A stretch of DNA of 64,000 nucleotides from CAYORM01 sp964406375 (GCA_964406375.1 CAYORM010000007.1:18219-82218); one strand, 5' to 3'; numbered from the stretch's first letter, positions 1 through 10,892 are shown. A program made the numbers and translations. The notes: generated by a model not told the origin, from the letters alone.

Positions 1-128
1 CTCTTATCCCCTGCGCGCTGCGCGAGATCCCGTGCGGGCTCTCGATCATGCAGCGGAACGGTCGCGGCGCCAAGGCGCGCGAACGGCGCCTCGCCCTGGC
101 CGGCGGGGCACAGGGAGGCTAGGCTCAT
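1..128 (-). CDS. Possible 5' end of a divergent gene, product unknown (partial)
   Basis: An open frame starts at an ATG (128-126) and runs off the left edge, giving about 42 residues beginning MSLASLCPAGQGEAPF. It lies divergent to the SDR gene at 168, with only about 40 bp between the two starts. No clear Shine-Dalgarno sequence precedes it, and the visible residues match no family I recognise. In DNA this GC-rich an open frame of this length can arise by chance, so it is listed only because it would be a partial gene at the edge. Confidence 0.25.
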   Translation of the reverse strand, partial: MSLASLCPAGQGEAPFARLGAATVPLHDREPARDLAQRAGDK

Positions 129-167
129 CTGCACGGAGGGCATTTCGCGCGAATGAGGGGGGACGCG

Positions 168-923
168 ATGCAGATCGAAGGGGCGACGATCCTGGTGACC
201 GGAACCAGCCGGGGCATCGGCCGCGCCTATGTGGAGGGGCTGCTCGCGGCAGGGGCCGGGCGGCTTTATGCGGCGGCGCGCGATCCGAAGGCGATCGCCG
301 ACCTGGTGGCGGCGGGGTCGGGGCGCGTCGTTCCGATCGCGCTCGATGTCACGCAGCCGGCGATGGTGGCCGCGGCGGCCGAGGCCTGCGGCGACACCCA
401 GATCCTGATCAACAATGCCGGCATCAACGCCAATGCCGGGCTGATCGCCGCGGCGGATGACAGCCATGCCCGGGCCGAGATCGAGACCAATTATTTTGGG
501 ACACTGGCGATGTGCCGCGCCTTCGCGCCGATCCTCGCCCGGAATGGCGGCGGGCTGATCGTCAACATGCTGTCGATCACCGCGCGGGTGTCGATCCCGC
601 TGATGGGCTCGCTCTCGGCCTCCAAGGCGGCGAGCTGGCGGATGACCCAAGGGGTGCGGGCCGAGCTGCGCGGGCAGGGCACGCGCGTGATGGGCATCTT
701 CCCGGGCGCGGTCGATACCGAAATGACCCGCGACTTCCAGGGCCCGAAGATACAGCCCGCGGAGGTGGTGGCCGCCGTCATCACGGCGATCCGCAATGGC
801 CCCGACGATGTCTATCCCGGTGAGATGGCGCAAGGGATCCATGCCGGTCTCGCTGCCGATCCCGACGAGGTCGAACGGCAGCTCAGCGCGGTCCTGCCTC
901 CGGCGGCAGCGCAGCCCGCCTGA
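168..923 (+). CDS. Short-chain dehydrogenase/reductase-family protein lacking the catalytic Tyr
   Basis: A Rossmann-fold SDR of 251 residues. The nucleotide-binding motif TGTSRGIG lies at residues 11-18 and the structural NNAG motif follows in the first half. The ATG at 168 is preferred over the one at 153 because a run of G with AGGGGGG sits about 7 bases upstream. The active-site region is odd. The usual Ser is present in NMLSITA, but the YxxxK motif reads L-S-A-S-K, with Leu (CTC) where the catalytic Tyr should be. Classical SDR chemistry needs that Tyr, so the protein may be a non-catalytic or altered member. Substrate is unknown. It stands alone, 85 bp ahead of msrQ, with no obvious partner. 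Confidence 0.85.
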   Translation: MQIEGATILVTGTSRGIGRAYVEGLLAAGAGRLYAAARDPKAIADLVAAGSGRVVPIALDVTQPAMVAAAAEACGDTQILINNAGINANAGLIAAADDSHARAEIETNYFGTLAMCRAFAPILARNGGGLIVNMLSITARVSIPLMGSLSASKAASWRMTQGVRAELRGQGTRVMGIFPGAVDTEMTRDFQGPKIQPAEVVAAVITAIRNGPDDVYPGEMAQGIHAGLAADPDEVERQLSAVLPPAAAQPA

Positions 924-1964
924 CCGGCCCGCCGCCGCGGCCGCCACGTAACCCGGGGCAGGGCGCCGCCGAACCCCGGGGCAGGGCCGAGGCCGGAGAA
1001 GGCGAGCGATGACGGCGACCATACAGTCCGGCGCGGCGCGGCACGCGCGCGCCGGCAGCCGCGGCGAAAATCGTCCGGCCGGTGATGCGCGCTCGGCGAC
1101 GGTGCGCGCGCCCAGGGGGCCCTGGCGCGACCCGACGGGACGGCTCTCGCCGCTGAAGATCGTCGTCTTCGCCGGTCTGTTCGTGCCGGGCCTAGTCCTC
1201 CTGTGGCGGCAGTGGGCCGGCGATCTCGGGCCGCGGCCGATCGTCGAACTGACCCATGTGACCGGGCGCTGGACGATCTATTTCCTGCTGGCGACGCTGG
1301 CGATCTCGCCGGCCCGGCGGCTGCTGCGCTGGCCGCAGCTCATCTGGGTGCGGCGCATGCTCGGCCTTGCGGCCGCTGCCTATGCCTGTGCCCATCTGCT
1401 GCTCTATATCGTCGACATGGAGGGTGATCTCGGCGTCGTCGCGACCGAGATTGCGAGCCGCTACTACCTGACGATCGGCTTCATTGCGGTGCTCGGCCTC
1501 GTGCCGCTGGCGGTGACCTCGACCAACGCCATGGTGCGGCGGCTCGGCCCCGTGCGGTGGGGACGCCTGCAGAGCCTCGTCTACCCGATCGCGATCCTGG
1601 CAATCGTGCATTTCTTCATGCAGACCAAGGCCGATCTCCGCCTGCCGCTGATCACCGGGGGGCTCCTCGCCTGGCTGCTGCTCTACCGCATCGCCGCGCG
1701 CATGCCGGCGCTCGCCGCGCTCTGGAACGGTCGCTGGTCCCTCGCCGCGACCCTCGGGCTCGGCGTTGTCGCCGCGGGCGGTGTCGCTCTGTCCGAGGCG
1801 CTCTACTACTGGGCGCTGCGCGGCGCGCCGATCGGCCGCGTGCTCGAGGCCAACCTCTCCATCACCCCCGCCCCACGCTCGGCGGTGGTCGTGCTGGCGG
1901 TCGGACTCGCGGTGCTGCTGGCCTCGGCCATCGGGCGCTGGGTGAAGGGGCGGGACGGCCGCCG

Positions 1965-3575
<1,611 letters not shown>

Positions 3576-3673
3576 TGCCCGCCTCCCTTGTCTCGTCGCC
3601 GAAACCATAAGGATGGCCGGATGCGGGCTCAACAGCCGCCATCCGGGCCTGTCGACGAAAAATCTTCCGCGGA

Positions 3674-3700
3674 TGTCGAAAGGGCGGACCCTCGCCCGTC
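3674..3700 (+). promoter_or_regulatory. Candidate ECF42-type promoter ahead of the DGPF gene
   Basis: TGTCGA (3674-3679) is followed after exactly 17 bases by CGTC (3697-3700). As I recall, the motif reported for ECF42 sigma factors in Streptomyces is TGTCGA in the -35 region with CGA/TC in the -10 region. The site lies about 50 bp before the DGPF gene, whose neighbour encodes an ECF42-type sigma factor, so autoregulation is the natural reading. The motif match is seen; the function is inferred. Confidence 0.6.
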
Positions 3701-3750
3701 ATGGAGGGCAGGGGGCCGGCAGGCGGTCCTCGATGGAGAGGAGACAGACG

Positions 3751-4173
3751 ATGCGCGTGATGGTGCTCGTGAAGGCGACGGAGGACAGCGAGGCGGGTCG
3801 GATGCCGACGACCGAGATGGTCGAGGCGATGAGCCGTTACAACGAGGCCCTGGCCGAAGCCGGGATCATGCTGGATGGCGACGGTCTTAAGCCCTCCTCG
3901 GCGGGCAAGCGGGTCGCCTTCGACGGTCCGAACCGGACGGTGATCGACGGCCCCTTCGCCGAGACCCGCGAGCTGGTGGCAGGCTACTGGCTGTGGGAGG
4001 TGAAGGATCTCGACGAGGCCGTCGAATGGGTGAAGCGCTGCCCCAACCCGATGTTCGGTCCGAGCGAGATCGAGATTCGTCCGCTCTACGATCTGGCGGA
4101 TCTCGGTGAGGCGATGACGCCCGAGATCATCGAGCGCTTCGAGCGGCTGCGCCGCACGGCCGACGGACGCTGA
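3751..4173 (+). CDS. YCII-related DGPF-domain protein, partner of the adjacent ECF sigma factor
   Basis: A 140-residue cytoplasmic protein of the YciI/DGPF family. The fold is ferredoxin-like and the biochemical role is not established. The family's namesake motif appears as VIDGPFAETRELVAGYW in the middle of the protein, followed by the AVEWVKRCPNP segment typical of these partners. The start is set by GGAGAGGAG, 7 bases before the ATG. Genes of this family are typically next to group ECF42 sigma factors and are thought to be their main targets. That arrangement is seen here: the sigma gene starts 44 bp downstream on the same strand and a matching promoter motif lies upstream. Confidence 0.9.
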   Translation: MRVMVLVKATEDSEAGRMPTTEMVEAMSRYNEALAEAGIMLDGDGLKPSSAGKRVAFDGPNRTVIDGPFAETRELVAGYWLWEVKDLDEAVEWVKRCPNPMFGPSEIEIRPLYDLADLGEAMTPEIIERFERLRRTADGR

Positions 4174-4217
4174 GCCGCGGCCTTGCCACGGCCACGGGCC
4201 TCGCCTATGCGGGGCCC

Positions 4218-5510
4218 GTGGCGTCCTTCCGTGAAACCGACCCGACCGATACCGCCGCCGAGGCCCAGCGCCGGATCGAGACGGTCTTCCGCATCGAGCG
4301 GCCGCGGCTCGTCGCCGGGCTGGCACGGATGGTGCGCGACATCGGCCAGGCCGAGGACCTGGCGCAGGAGGTCTTCCTTGCCGCGCTCGCGGAATGGCCG
4401 CGATCCGGTGTGCCGCAGAGCCCGGGTGCCTGGCTGATGGCGGCGGCCAAGAGGCGGGCGATCGACGGTTTTCGCCACCGTGCGGTGATGGAGAGCAAGC
4501 GCGCGGTGATTGGCCAGGCGATCGAGGACAGCGAGGCCGAGCGGGCCGCGGCGGCGGAAGCGGCGCTCGACGACGATCTGGGCGACGAGCTGCTGGGGCT
4601 GATCTTCGCCGCCTGTCATCCGATCCTGCCACGCGAGGCCCGCGCGGCATTGACCTTGCGCCTTCTCGGCGGTCTCACCACCGGCGAGATCGCCCGCGCC
4701 TTTCTGGCCAGCGAGGCCGCGATCGCGCAGCGCATCGTCCGGGCCAAGCGGACGCTCGCCCGGGCGGGGCTGCGTTTCGAGGTGCCGCGCGGTCGCGATC
4801 GGGCGGCGCGTCTCGCCTCGGTCCTCGAGGTCGTCTATCTGATCTTCAACGAGGGCTATGCCGCGACGGCGGGCGATGCGGTGATCCGCCCGGCCATCGC
4901 CGCCGAGGCGCGACGGCTCGGCCGGGTGCTCGCGCGTCTCGCGCCGGAGGAGCCGGAGGTCTTCGGGCTCCTCGCACTCATGGAGCTTCAGGCCTCACGC
5001 TTTGCCGCCCGGGTCGCGCCGGACGGCTCGCCGGTGCCGCTGCTGGAACAGGATCGCCGGCGCTGGGACCGCCTGCTGATCCGCCGTGGCCTTGCGGCGC
5101 TCGCTCGCGCAGAAGCGCTCGGCGGGGCCGATGGACCCTATGCGCTGCAGGCGGCGCTGGCCGCCTGTCACGCCCGGGCGATGCGGGCGGAGGATACCGA
5201 TTGGCCCCGGATCGCGGGGCTCTACGACCGGCTGGGTCGTGTCGCGCCGTCACCGGTGGTCGAGCTCAACCGCGCCATGGCGCATGGCATGGCCTTCGGG
5301 CCGGAGGCGGGGCTCGCGCTTCTCGAGCCGCTGAGCGAGGCGCCGGCGCTGCGCGCGTATGCGCTGCTTCCCGCGGCGCGCGGCGACCTGCTGTTGCGCG
5401 CCGGCCGCCCGGCCGAGGCGCGGCCTCATTTCGAGCGTGCCGCCGCCCTCAGCCGCAATGCGCGGGAGAGCGCTTTCCTCGCCGCGCGCGCCGCGGCCTG
5501 CGTGGTGTGA
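4218..5510 (+). CDS. ECF42-type RNA polymerase sigma factor with long C-terminal TPR-like extension
   Basis: A 430-residue sigma-70 family protein. The N-terminal third holds region 2 (VRDIGQAEDLAQEVFLAAL, then the -10 recognition helix) and region 4 (RLLGGLTTGEIARAFLASEAA). The remainder, about 230 residues, is an alanine-rich helical domain with TPR-like repeats, including the conserved FNEGYAAT segment after region 4. This layout defines group ECF42, which has no anti-sigma factor and is thought to be controlled through its C-terminal domain. The start is GTG with a weak ribosome site. The gene is paired with a DGPF gene immediately upstream. The stop is followed only 2 bp later by the convergent dehydrogenase gene. 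Confidence 0.92.
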   Translation: MASFRETDPTDTAAEAQRRIETVFRIERPRLVAGLARMVRDIGQAEDLAQEVFLAALAEWPRSGVPQSPGAWLMAAAKRRAIDGFRHRAVMESKRAVIGQAIEDSEAERAAAAEAALDDDLGDELLGLIFAACHPILPREARAALTLRLLGGLTTGEIARAFLASEAAIAQRIVRAKRTLARAGLRFEVPRGRDRAARLASVLEVVYLIFNEGYAATAGDAVIRPAIAAEARRLGRVLARLAPEEPEVFGLLALMELQASRFAARVAPDGSPVPLLEQDRRRWDRLLIRRGLAALARAEALGGADGPYALQAALAACHARAMRAEDTDWPRIAGLYDRLGRVAPSPVVELNRAMAHGMAFGPEAGLALLEPLSEAPALRAYALLPAARGDLLLRAGRPAEARPHFERAAALSRNARESAFLAARAAACVV

Positions 5511-5512
5511 GA

Positions 5513-6484
5513 TCAGCCGGGCGCGCGCGCCAGCGCCGACAGCGCCTCGAAACCCGGTCCCCTCGTCGGGATGTCGATCGCGAACACCTCGGCGATCGCC
5601 CTCTGCCAGCCATGCAGGAAATAGGTCCAGCCATCGGCGATGGTGAGAGTGCGGCTCGCCTGCTGCCGGCGGGCCTGGTCGAGGAAGACGAGCGCACCGC
5701 GGTAGTTCAGCTCCCAGACATAACCGTGCTCGGGAAACGGTGCGGCGTCGCTGATCGGACTGCCCGGCCGGTCCTTGCCGAGGCCCGTCGCGTTGACGAC
5801 GAGCGAGCCGGGTGGCAGCGCCGCCATCAGCCGGTCGCAATCGTCGCCGCCCGTGACGTGGACCGTCTCGACCATGATTTCCGCCCCCGCGTGAACCCGG
5901 CGCAGCTCCTCGAGCCGTTCGCGGCGCGTATCGGCGACGACGAGCCGCGACGGGCGGTCCGGACCGCGTTCGGGACGCAACAGGTGCCAGGTCAGCGCCG
6001 TGCCGGCGCCGCCGGCGCCCAGGCAGAGGCAGGCGGCGCCGGCCGCGGCGAAATGGCCCCCCGGCACCAGCCCGTCGAGGGCGAGGCCAGCCGAGATCGG
6101 ATCCTTGGCATGGCCGAGAAGCCGCCCGTCGCGCTTGGACAGGCAGCTCACCTCGTGCAGGCGTTCGGCATGGGGGTCGAGCCCGTCGAACAGATCACGA
6201 GCGGCGCGCAGCAGGTCGATCTTGTGCGTGGTGACCAGGGCGCCCAGCGATAACGGATCGTGCCGGATGAAGTCGACCGCCGCGCGGTAGGCGGCGGCCG
6301 GCGCACCGAGCGGCAGATCGATGCCGCGCATCACCGCCGGACCGAGCCCGAGATGCGCCGCCCAGCGCGGAAAGACCGACATGATCGAGGATTGCCCGGT
6401 GGTGACGCCGATGAAGTACATGGTCGGCACCGTCGCCGGCGCTGGCAGGGCGAGATCGGGCGGGGCGTCACCGGCGACCATCAT
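5513..6484 (-). CDS. Shikimate dehydrogenase-like NAD(P)-dependent oxidoreductase, divergent
   Basis: A 323-residue protein of the AroE/YdiB fold, longer than housekeeping AroE (about 270-285). A substrate-binding half contains GALVTTHKID in place of the usual NVTxPxK motif. A nucleotide-binding half contains CLGAGGAGTALTWHL, VNATGLGKD and, near the C-terminus, WELNYRGALVFLDQA. Changes around the N-terminal S-x-S and VT-x-x-K motifs suggest a substrate other than shikimate. The ATG overlaps the stop of the upstream cupin isomerase gene (ATGA), so the two are translationally coupled. With the divergent sugar kinase this hints at a sugar or sugar-acid pathway. That role is inferred only from context. 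Confidence 0.8.
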   Translation of the reverse strand: MMVAGDAPPDLALPAPATVPTMYFIGVTTGQSSIMSVFPRWAAHLGLGPAVMRGIDLPLGAPAAAYRAAVDFIRHDPLSLGALVTTHKIDLLRAARDLFDGLDPHAERLHEVSCLSKRDGRLLGHAKDPISAGLALDGLVPGGHFAAAGAACLCLGAGGAGTALTWHLLRPERGPDRPSRLVVADTRRERLEELRRVHAGAEIMVETVHVTGGDDCDRLMAALPPGSLVVNATGLGKDRPGSPISDAAPFPEHGYVWELNYRGALVFLDQARRQQASRTLTIADGWTYFLHGWQRAIAEVFAIDIPTRGPGFEALSALARAPG

Positions 6485-7110
6485 CGGGCGGCCGGGCTGT
6501 AGCGGGCCATCTCCTCGGCGCTGCGTGGGCGCCAGCCGGGATTGGGCTCCGTCGTCCAACCGCCGGCCCCGTCCTCGACGATCGTCTCGCGCATGCCGCC
6601 GGCCCGGGCGATGATGTCGTAATCCTGCCCGGCATCGGCCGGGTAGCAGAAGACGGTGACGAGTGCCGTGCTGCCGGTATTGACCGAGCGATGGATCCAG
6701 TAGGGCGGCACATAGACGATCGCCTGCGGGTGAAACGCCGCGATCCGCACCTCGCCGGCCGCCGATTCCATCAGCATCAGGCCTTCGCCCGACTGGCAGT
6801 AGTAGATCTCCGGCCGGTCGGAGCGGGCGTGGATGTGCCCGCGCGTCATCGCGAATTCCCGGCCGACCCGGCCGGGATAGAGGATGCTGGTGCCGTGGAT
6901 GAGGTCGCCCGCGGCCTGCGAGGGGGTGTGGTCGTAGACCTCGTAGGAGAGGTCGTCGCCGCGCGCCGCAGCGATCGCCCGCCACGCCTCCTCGTCGCGG
7001 TAAAGACCGCCCAGCTCCGACCAGCGCTTCACGTAGCGGCGCGTGGCGCCCTGCATCCTGCCGGTGACCGGATCCACCACCGTGACCGTCGGCTCCACGA
7101 GATCGGTCAT
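6481..7110 (-). CDS. Cupin-type glucose-6-phosphate isomerase family protein
   Basis: A 209-residue cupin resembling archaeal and bacterial metal-dependent phosphoglucose isomerases. The metal-binding motif is visible as REFAMTRGHIHARSDRPEIYYC (residues about 95-116), supplying two His and one Glu, followed by a second-motif His in PPYWIHRSVNTG. These enzymes interconvert aldose and ketose phosphates. The true substrate here may differ. AAGGAGG lies 7 bases ahead of the ATG. The gene is coupled by a 4-base overlap to the AroE-like gene downstream and is divergent from the FGGY kinase, with about 100 bp between them. Confidence 0.82.
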   Translation of the reverse strand: MTDLVEPTVTVVDPVTGRMQGATRRYVKRWSELGGLYRDEEAWRAIAAARGDDLSYEVYDHTPSQAAGDLIHGTSILYPGRVGREFAMTRGHIHARSDRPEIYYCQSGEGLMLMESAAGEVRIAAFHPQAIVYVPPYWIHRSVNTGSTALVTVFCYPADAGQDYDIIARAGGMRETIVEDGAGGWTTEPNPGWRPRSAEEMARYSPAAR

Positions 7111-7209
7111 CCCGAGGCCTCCTTGCGTCGCTCTCACCTCGTCCGAGCCCTCTAGCACGGCGGGGCGCTGCCATCGACAGCCGCGCCCGGCTGGGGCAGG
7201 GTCGCGGGC

Positions 7210-8706
7210 ATGACGACCGACCTCTTCCTCGCGATCGATGTGGGGACCGGCAGCGTGCGTTCGGCACTGGTCGACCGGTCCGGGCGCTTCCTGGCCTTCG
7301 CCGCGCGCGAGCACGATCAGATCGTGCCGCAATTCGGCTGGGCCGAGCAGCGCCCGGCCGATTGGTGGGACGGTGCCGTCGCCACGATCCGCTCGGTGCT
7401 GGCGACTGTCGAGGGGGCGGCGTCGCGCATCGCCTGCATCTGCGCCTGCGGCCAGATGCACGGGACGGTGCTGATCGACGATGGCGGCCGGCCAACCCTC
7501 GAGGCGGTGCCGCTGTGGAATGACAAGCGCACCCGTCGCCATGTCGAGGCGTTCCTGGCCGCCAATGACATGGCGGCGCTGCAGCCGGCGACCGCCAATC
7601 CCGCCGCCCCGGCCTGGCCGGGCTTCAAGCTCGCCTGGATTCGCGACCATGAGCTCGAGGCCTTTGCGCGCGCCGCGACGGTGCTGATGCCGAAGGACTG
7701 GATCGGCTTCTGCCTGACCGGCGAGACGGCGATCGACCGGCCGGAGGCCTCGACCACCTTCCTGATGGATGCCCGCAGCGGCGACTGGAGCGCCGATCTC
7801 GCCGCGCGGCTCGGCGTCGATCTCGCCAAGCTGCCGGCGCTGCGCGCGCCGACCGACATCCTCGGCACCGTCACCGCGGCCGCGGCGGCGGCGACCGGGC
7901 TGCGGGCCGGCACCCCGGTCGCCGTCGGCGCAGGGGATTTCCCGGCGACGCTGATCGGGTGCGGTGCCCATCGCCCCGGGCTCGGCTCGGACATCACCGG
8001 CACCTCGACGCTGGTGACGCTGGTCGCGCCGCATCCGGTGATCGATCCGGTGATCTCCAATGTGATGGGTGTGGACCGCGGCTGGAGTGCCTTCACCATC
8101 CTGGATGCGGGCGGCGATGCGATGCGCTGGGCGCGGCGGGCCTTCCACGACAAGCATTGGGACTATGCCCGCATCGTTGCCGCGGCGGCCGAGGCGCCGG
8201 CGGGATCCGAGCGGCTGCTGTTCCTGCCCTTCCTGAGCGGTGAACGGCTGGGTCCGGCGGTCAACGCCCGTGCCCAGTTCTTCGGGCTGACGGCCGCGCA
8301 TGGTGCCGGCCATCTGCACCGGGCGGTGATGGAGGGGGTGGCGTTTGCGGCGGGGCGCAACCTTGCCATCATGCGGCGGGCCGGCGCCGCGCCCGAAAGG
8401 ATCGTCGCGGCCGGTGGTGGCGCCAAGACCCCGCTATGGCTCGAGATCAAGGCCAGCATCTGGGGCACGCCGATTGTCACCACTGCGGAGGCCGAGGCGG
8501 GGGTGTTGGGCTGCGCGGCGATGGCGGGCCTCGCCTCGGGTGCCTTTGCCGACATGGAGGAGGCGGTCGGGCGCCTGGTCCGGATCGAACGCGAGATCCC
8601 GCCGAACCCGGCATGGACCGAACGCTATGCCCGGATGGCCGAGCTGTTCGACCGGCTCTATGAGCAGTCGATCCCGCTGTACGGGGCGCTCGACGCATTG
8701 CCCTGA
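7210..8706 (+). CDS. FGGY-family carbohydrate kinase, xylulokinase-like
   Basis: A 498-residue ATP-dependent sugar kinase with the two actin-like domains of the FGGY family. The N-terminal phosphate loop reads FLAIDVGTGSVRSALVD. A substrate-site segment contains CGQMHGTVL and PLWNDKRT, and the presumed catalytic Asp lies in VGAGDFPATLIG. The C-terminal nucleotide site reads IVAAGGGAKTPLWLEIKA. Spacing from the divergent cupin isomerase suggests a shared control region. Xylulose, ribulose or another ketose are all possible. The isomerase and the AroE-like enzyme next door suggest a small dedicated carbohydrate pathway. Confidence 0.88.
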   Translation: MTTDLFLAIDVGTGSVRSALVDRSGRFLAFAAREHDQIVPQFGWAEQRPADWWDGAVATIRSVLATVEGAASRIACICACGQMHGTVLIDDGGRPTLEAVPLWNDKRTRRHVEAFLAANDMAALQPATANPAAPAWPGFKLAWIRDHELEAFARAATVLMPKDWIGFCLTGETAIDRPEASTTFLMDARSGDWSADLAARLGVDLAKLPALRAPTDILGTVTAAAAAATGLRAGTPVAVGAGDFPATLIGCGAHRPGLGSDITGTSTLVTLVAPHPVIDPVISNVMGVDRGWSAFTILDAGGDAMRWARRAFHDKHWDYARIVAAAAEAPAGSERLLFLPFLSGERLGPAVNARAQFFGLTAAHGAGHLHRAVMEGVAFAAGRNLAIMRRAGAAPERIVAAGGGAKTPLWLEIKASIWGTPIVTTAEAEAGVLGCAAMAGLASGAFADMEEAVGRLVRIEREIPPNPAWTERYARMAELFDRLYEQSIPLYGALDALP

Positions 8707-8783
8707 CGGCGTCGCCGCGCGCCGGCGCGGCTCCGGCGATAACCCTCCACAGTCCGCAATGTAGGGTATCAGGAGCGGCGTCA

Positions 8784-8837
8784 TGCCGCCCCTCGAGGCG
8801 GCAGCCGCCTTGACAGGGCTTCGCTCGCTCCTACATT
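8784..8837 (+). promoter_or_regulatory. Promoter for thrS-infC, preceded by a 7-bp hairpin
   Basis: A perfect -35 box TTGACA (8810-8815) is followed after 16 bases by TACATT (8832-8837, four of six matches to the -10 consensus). Transcription would start near 8844, about 40 bases before the thrS GTG. Just upstream, TGCCGCC (8784-8790) and GGCGGCA (8797-8803) form a 7-bp stem with a 6-base loop, possibly an operator or the end of the upstream kinase transcript. Confidence 0.6.
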
Positions 8838-8883
8838 GCAGGGCCTTTTGCGCTACGGCGCCCCGAATGCAAGGATTCCTGCG

Positions 8884-10832
8884 GTGTCTGCCCCTGTCGC
8901 GATCACACTTCCGGACGGTGCTGTGCGTCGATTCGACGGCCCCGTGACCGGGACCGAGATCGCGACGTCGATCTCCAAAAGCCTCGGCAAGGCGGCGATC
9001 GCGATGAAGGTCGACGGCCGGCTCGTCGATCTGGCGACGCCGGTCGACCGGGACGCCGCCGTGGAAATTGTGACGCGCCGCGACGGCGCAGCGCTGGAGC
9101 TGATCCGGCACGACGCCGCCCATGTGATGGCCGAGGCGGTCCAGAGCCTTTACCCCGGTACCCAGGTGACGATCGGCCCGGCGATCGAGAACGGCTTCTA
9201 TTACGACTTCTTCCGCCAGGAGCCGTTCACGCCGGACGATCTGCCCCGCATCGAGGCGCGGATGCGCGAGATCATCGCGCGCAACGAGGCCTTCAGCCGC
9301 GAGGTCTGGGATCGCGACGAGGCGATCGCCTTCTTCGAGGCGCGCGGCGAGCGCTTCAAGGCGGAGTTGATTCGTGACCTGCCGGAGAGCGAGACGATCT
9401 CGATCTACCGTCAGGGCGACTGGCTCGATCTGTGCCGCGGGCCGCACATGCCGTCGACCGGCCATGTCGGCCAGGGCTTCAAGCTGATGAAGCTGGCCGG
9501 CGCCTATTGGCGGGGCGATCACCGCAATCCGCAGCTCCAGCGGATCTACGGCACCGCCTGGCGGGACGAGAAGGAGCTGGCGGCCTATCTGCACCAGCTC
9601 GAGGAGGCGGAGAAGCGCGACCACCGCCGGCTGGGCCGCGAGATGGACCTCTTCCACCTGCAGGAGGAAGCGGCGGGCAGTGTCTTCTGGCACCCCTATG
9701 GCTGGACCGTCTACCGGACACTCGAGGGCTATATCCGCCGCAAGCTCGAAGCGGGCGGCTATGTCGAGGTGAAGACGCCGCAGCTCATCGACCAGAGCCT
9801 GTTCAAGGCATCGGGTCATTGGGACATGTACGGCGACAACATGTTCAAGATCGCCGTCGGCCAGAAGGAGGACGGCACGCCGGAGCGGATGCTCGGCGTC
9901 AAGCCGATGAACTGCCCGGGTCATGTCCAGATCTTCAAGCAGGGCGTGGTGAGCTATCGCGACCTGCCGATCCGGATGGCGGAGTTCGGGAGCTGCCACC
10001 GCAACGAGCCGTCCGGTGCGCTGCACGGCATCATGCGGGTGCGCCAGTTNNNNNNNNNNAGGACGACGCGCACATCTTCTGCACGCATGAGCAGCTCGTC
10101 GATGAGGCGTCGCGCTACATCGCGCTGCAGCTCAGCGTCTATCGCGATCTCGGCTTCGACAAGATCGACGTGAAGCTGGCGCTGCGCCCCGAGGTGCGGG
10201 CCGGCGATGACACCTTGTGGGATCAGGCCGAGGAGATGCTGCGCGTCGCCCTGCGCGCGGCCGGGCTGCCCTTCGAGGAGCTGCCGGGCGAGGGGGCATT
10301 CTACGGGCCGAAGATCGAGTTCCACCTGACCGACGCGATCGGCCGGACCTGGCAGTGCGGCACGCTTCAGGCGGACTACGTGCTGCCCGAGCGGCTCGAT
10401 GCGAGCTATGTCGGCGAGGACGGGCAGAGGCACCGGCCGGTGATGCTGCACCGGGCGATCCTCGGCTCGCTTGAGCGCTTTATCGGCATCCTGATCGAGC
10501 ATCACGCCGGGCGCCTGCCGATGTGGCTCGCCCCGGTGCAGGCGGTGGTGGCGACGATCACCTCGGATGCCGATGCCTTCGCCGAGACGGTGGCAGCGCG
10601 GGCGCGGGCGGCCGGCCTCCGGGTCGAGGCCGATCTGCGCAACGAGAAGATCAACTACAAGGTCCGCGAGCACAGCCTGCGCAAGGTGCCGGTGATGCTC
10701 GTGGTCGGACGGCGGGAGGCGGAGCAGGGCACGGTGGCGCTGCGCCGTCTCGGCGGCCAAGCGCAGGAAGTGCTTGCCCTTGACGACGCTGTTTCTACAC
10801 TCGTTACGGAAGCACGCAGTCCGGACGCCTGA
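8884..10832 (+). CDS. thrS: Threonyl-tRNA synthetase (interrupted by an assembly gap)
   Basis: Charges tRNA-Thr. An N-terminal TGS domain (about residues 1-65) is followed by the editing domain with its HxxxH zinc motif (HDAAHVMAE), the class II catalytic core and an anticodon-binding domain. Motif 2 reads FGSCHRNEPSGALHG and the zinc Cys is in MNCPGHVQIF. GTG at 8884 is chosen, with AAGGA upstream. A TTG at 8836 in the same frame falls inside the promoter -10 box. Ten Ns at 10050-10059 break the frame. The reading frame changes across them in a way that needs a real insert of 5 bases, not 10. With that repair the protein is 647 residues, the family norm. Confidence 0.97.
10050..10059. other. 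Assembly gap (10 Ns) inside thrS
   Basis: Ten unknown bases. The frame is position 1 modulo 3 before the gap and 0 modulo 3 after it, so the true length must be 2 modulo 3. The near-invariant family sequence RVR-x-FTQDDAHIF fits with 5 missing bases: they complete Phe, encode Thr and supply the C of the Gln codon. The 10 Ns are therefore probably a standard pad rather than a measured length. Confidence 0.95.
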
Positions 10833-10879
10833 CCGCGGATCGACACGTGGCCGGGCACCCCGGCAGCTGGAGCCATAGC

Positions 10880-10886
10880 AAGGAGG
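10880..10886 (+). promoter_or_regulatory. Ribosome binding site that sets an ATA start for infC
   Basis: A perfect AAGGAGG lies 6 bases before an ATA codon (10893-10895). It is 30 bases from the first in-frame ATG (10917), too far to serve it. The spacing therefore picks ATA as the infC initiation codon. Confidence 0.75.
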
Positions 10887-10892
10887 CGATAC

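Noticed and set aside
8836..8883. TTG start giving a longer ThrRS
   Set aside because: The TTG lies in the predicted -10 box, and GTG at 8884 has AAGGA and the normal TGS N-terminus.
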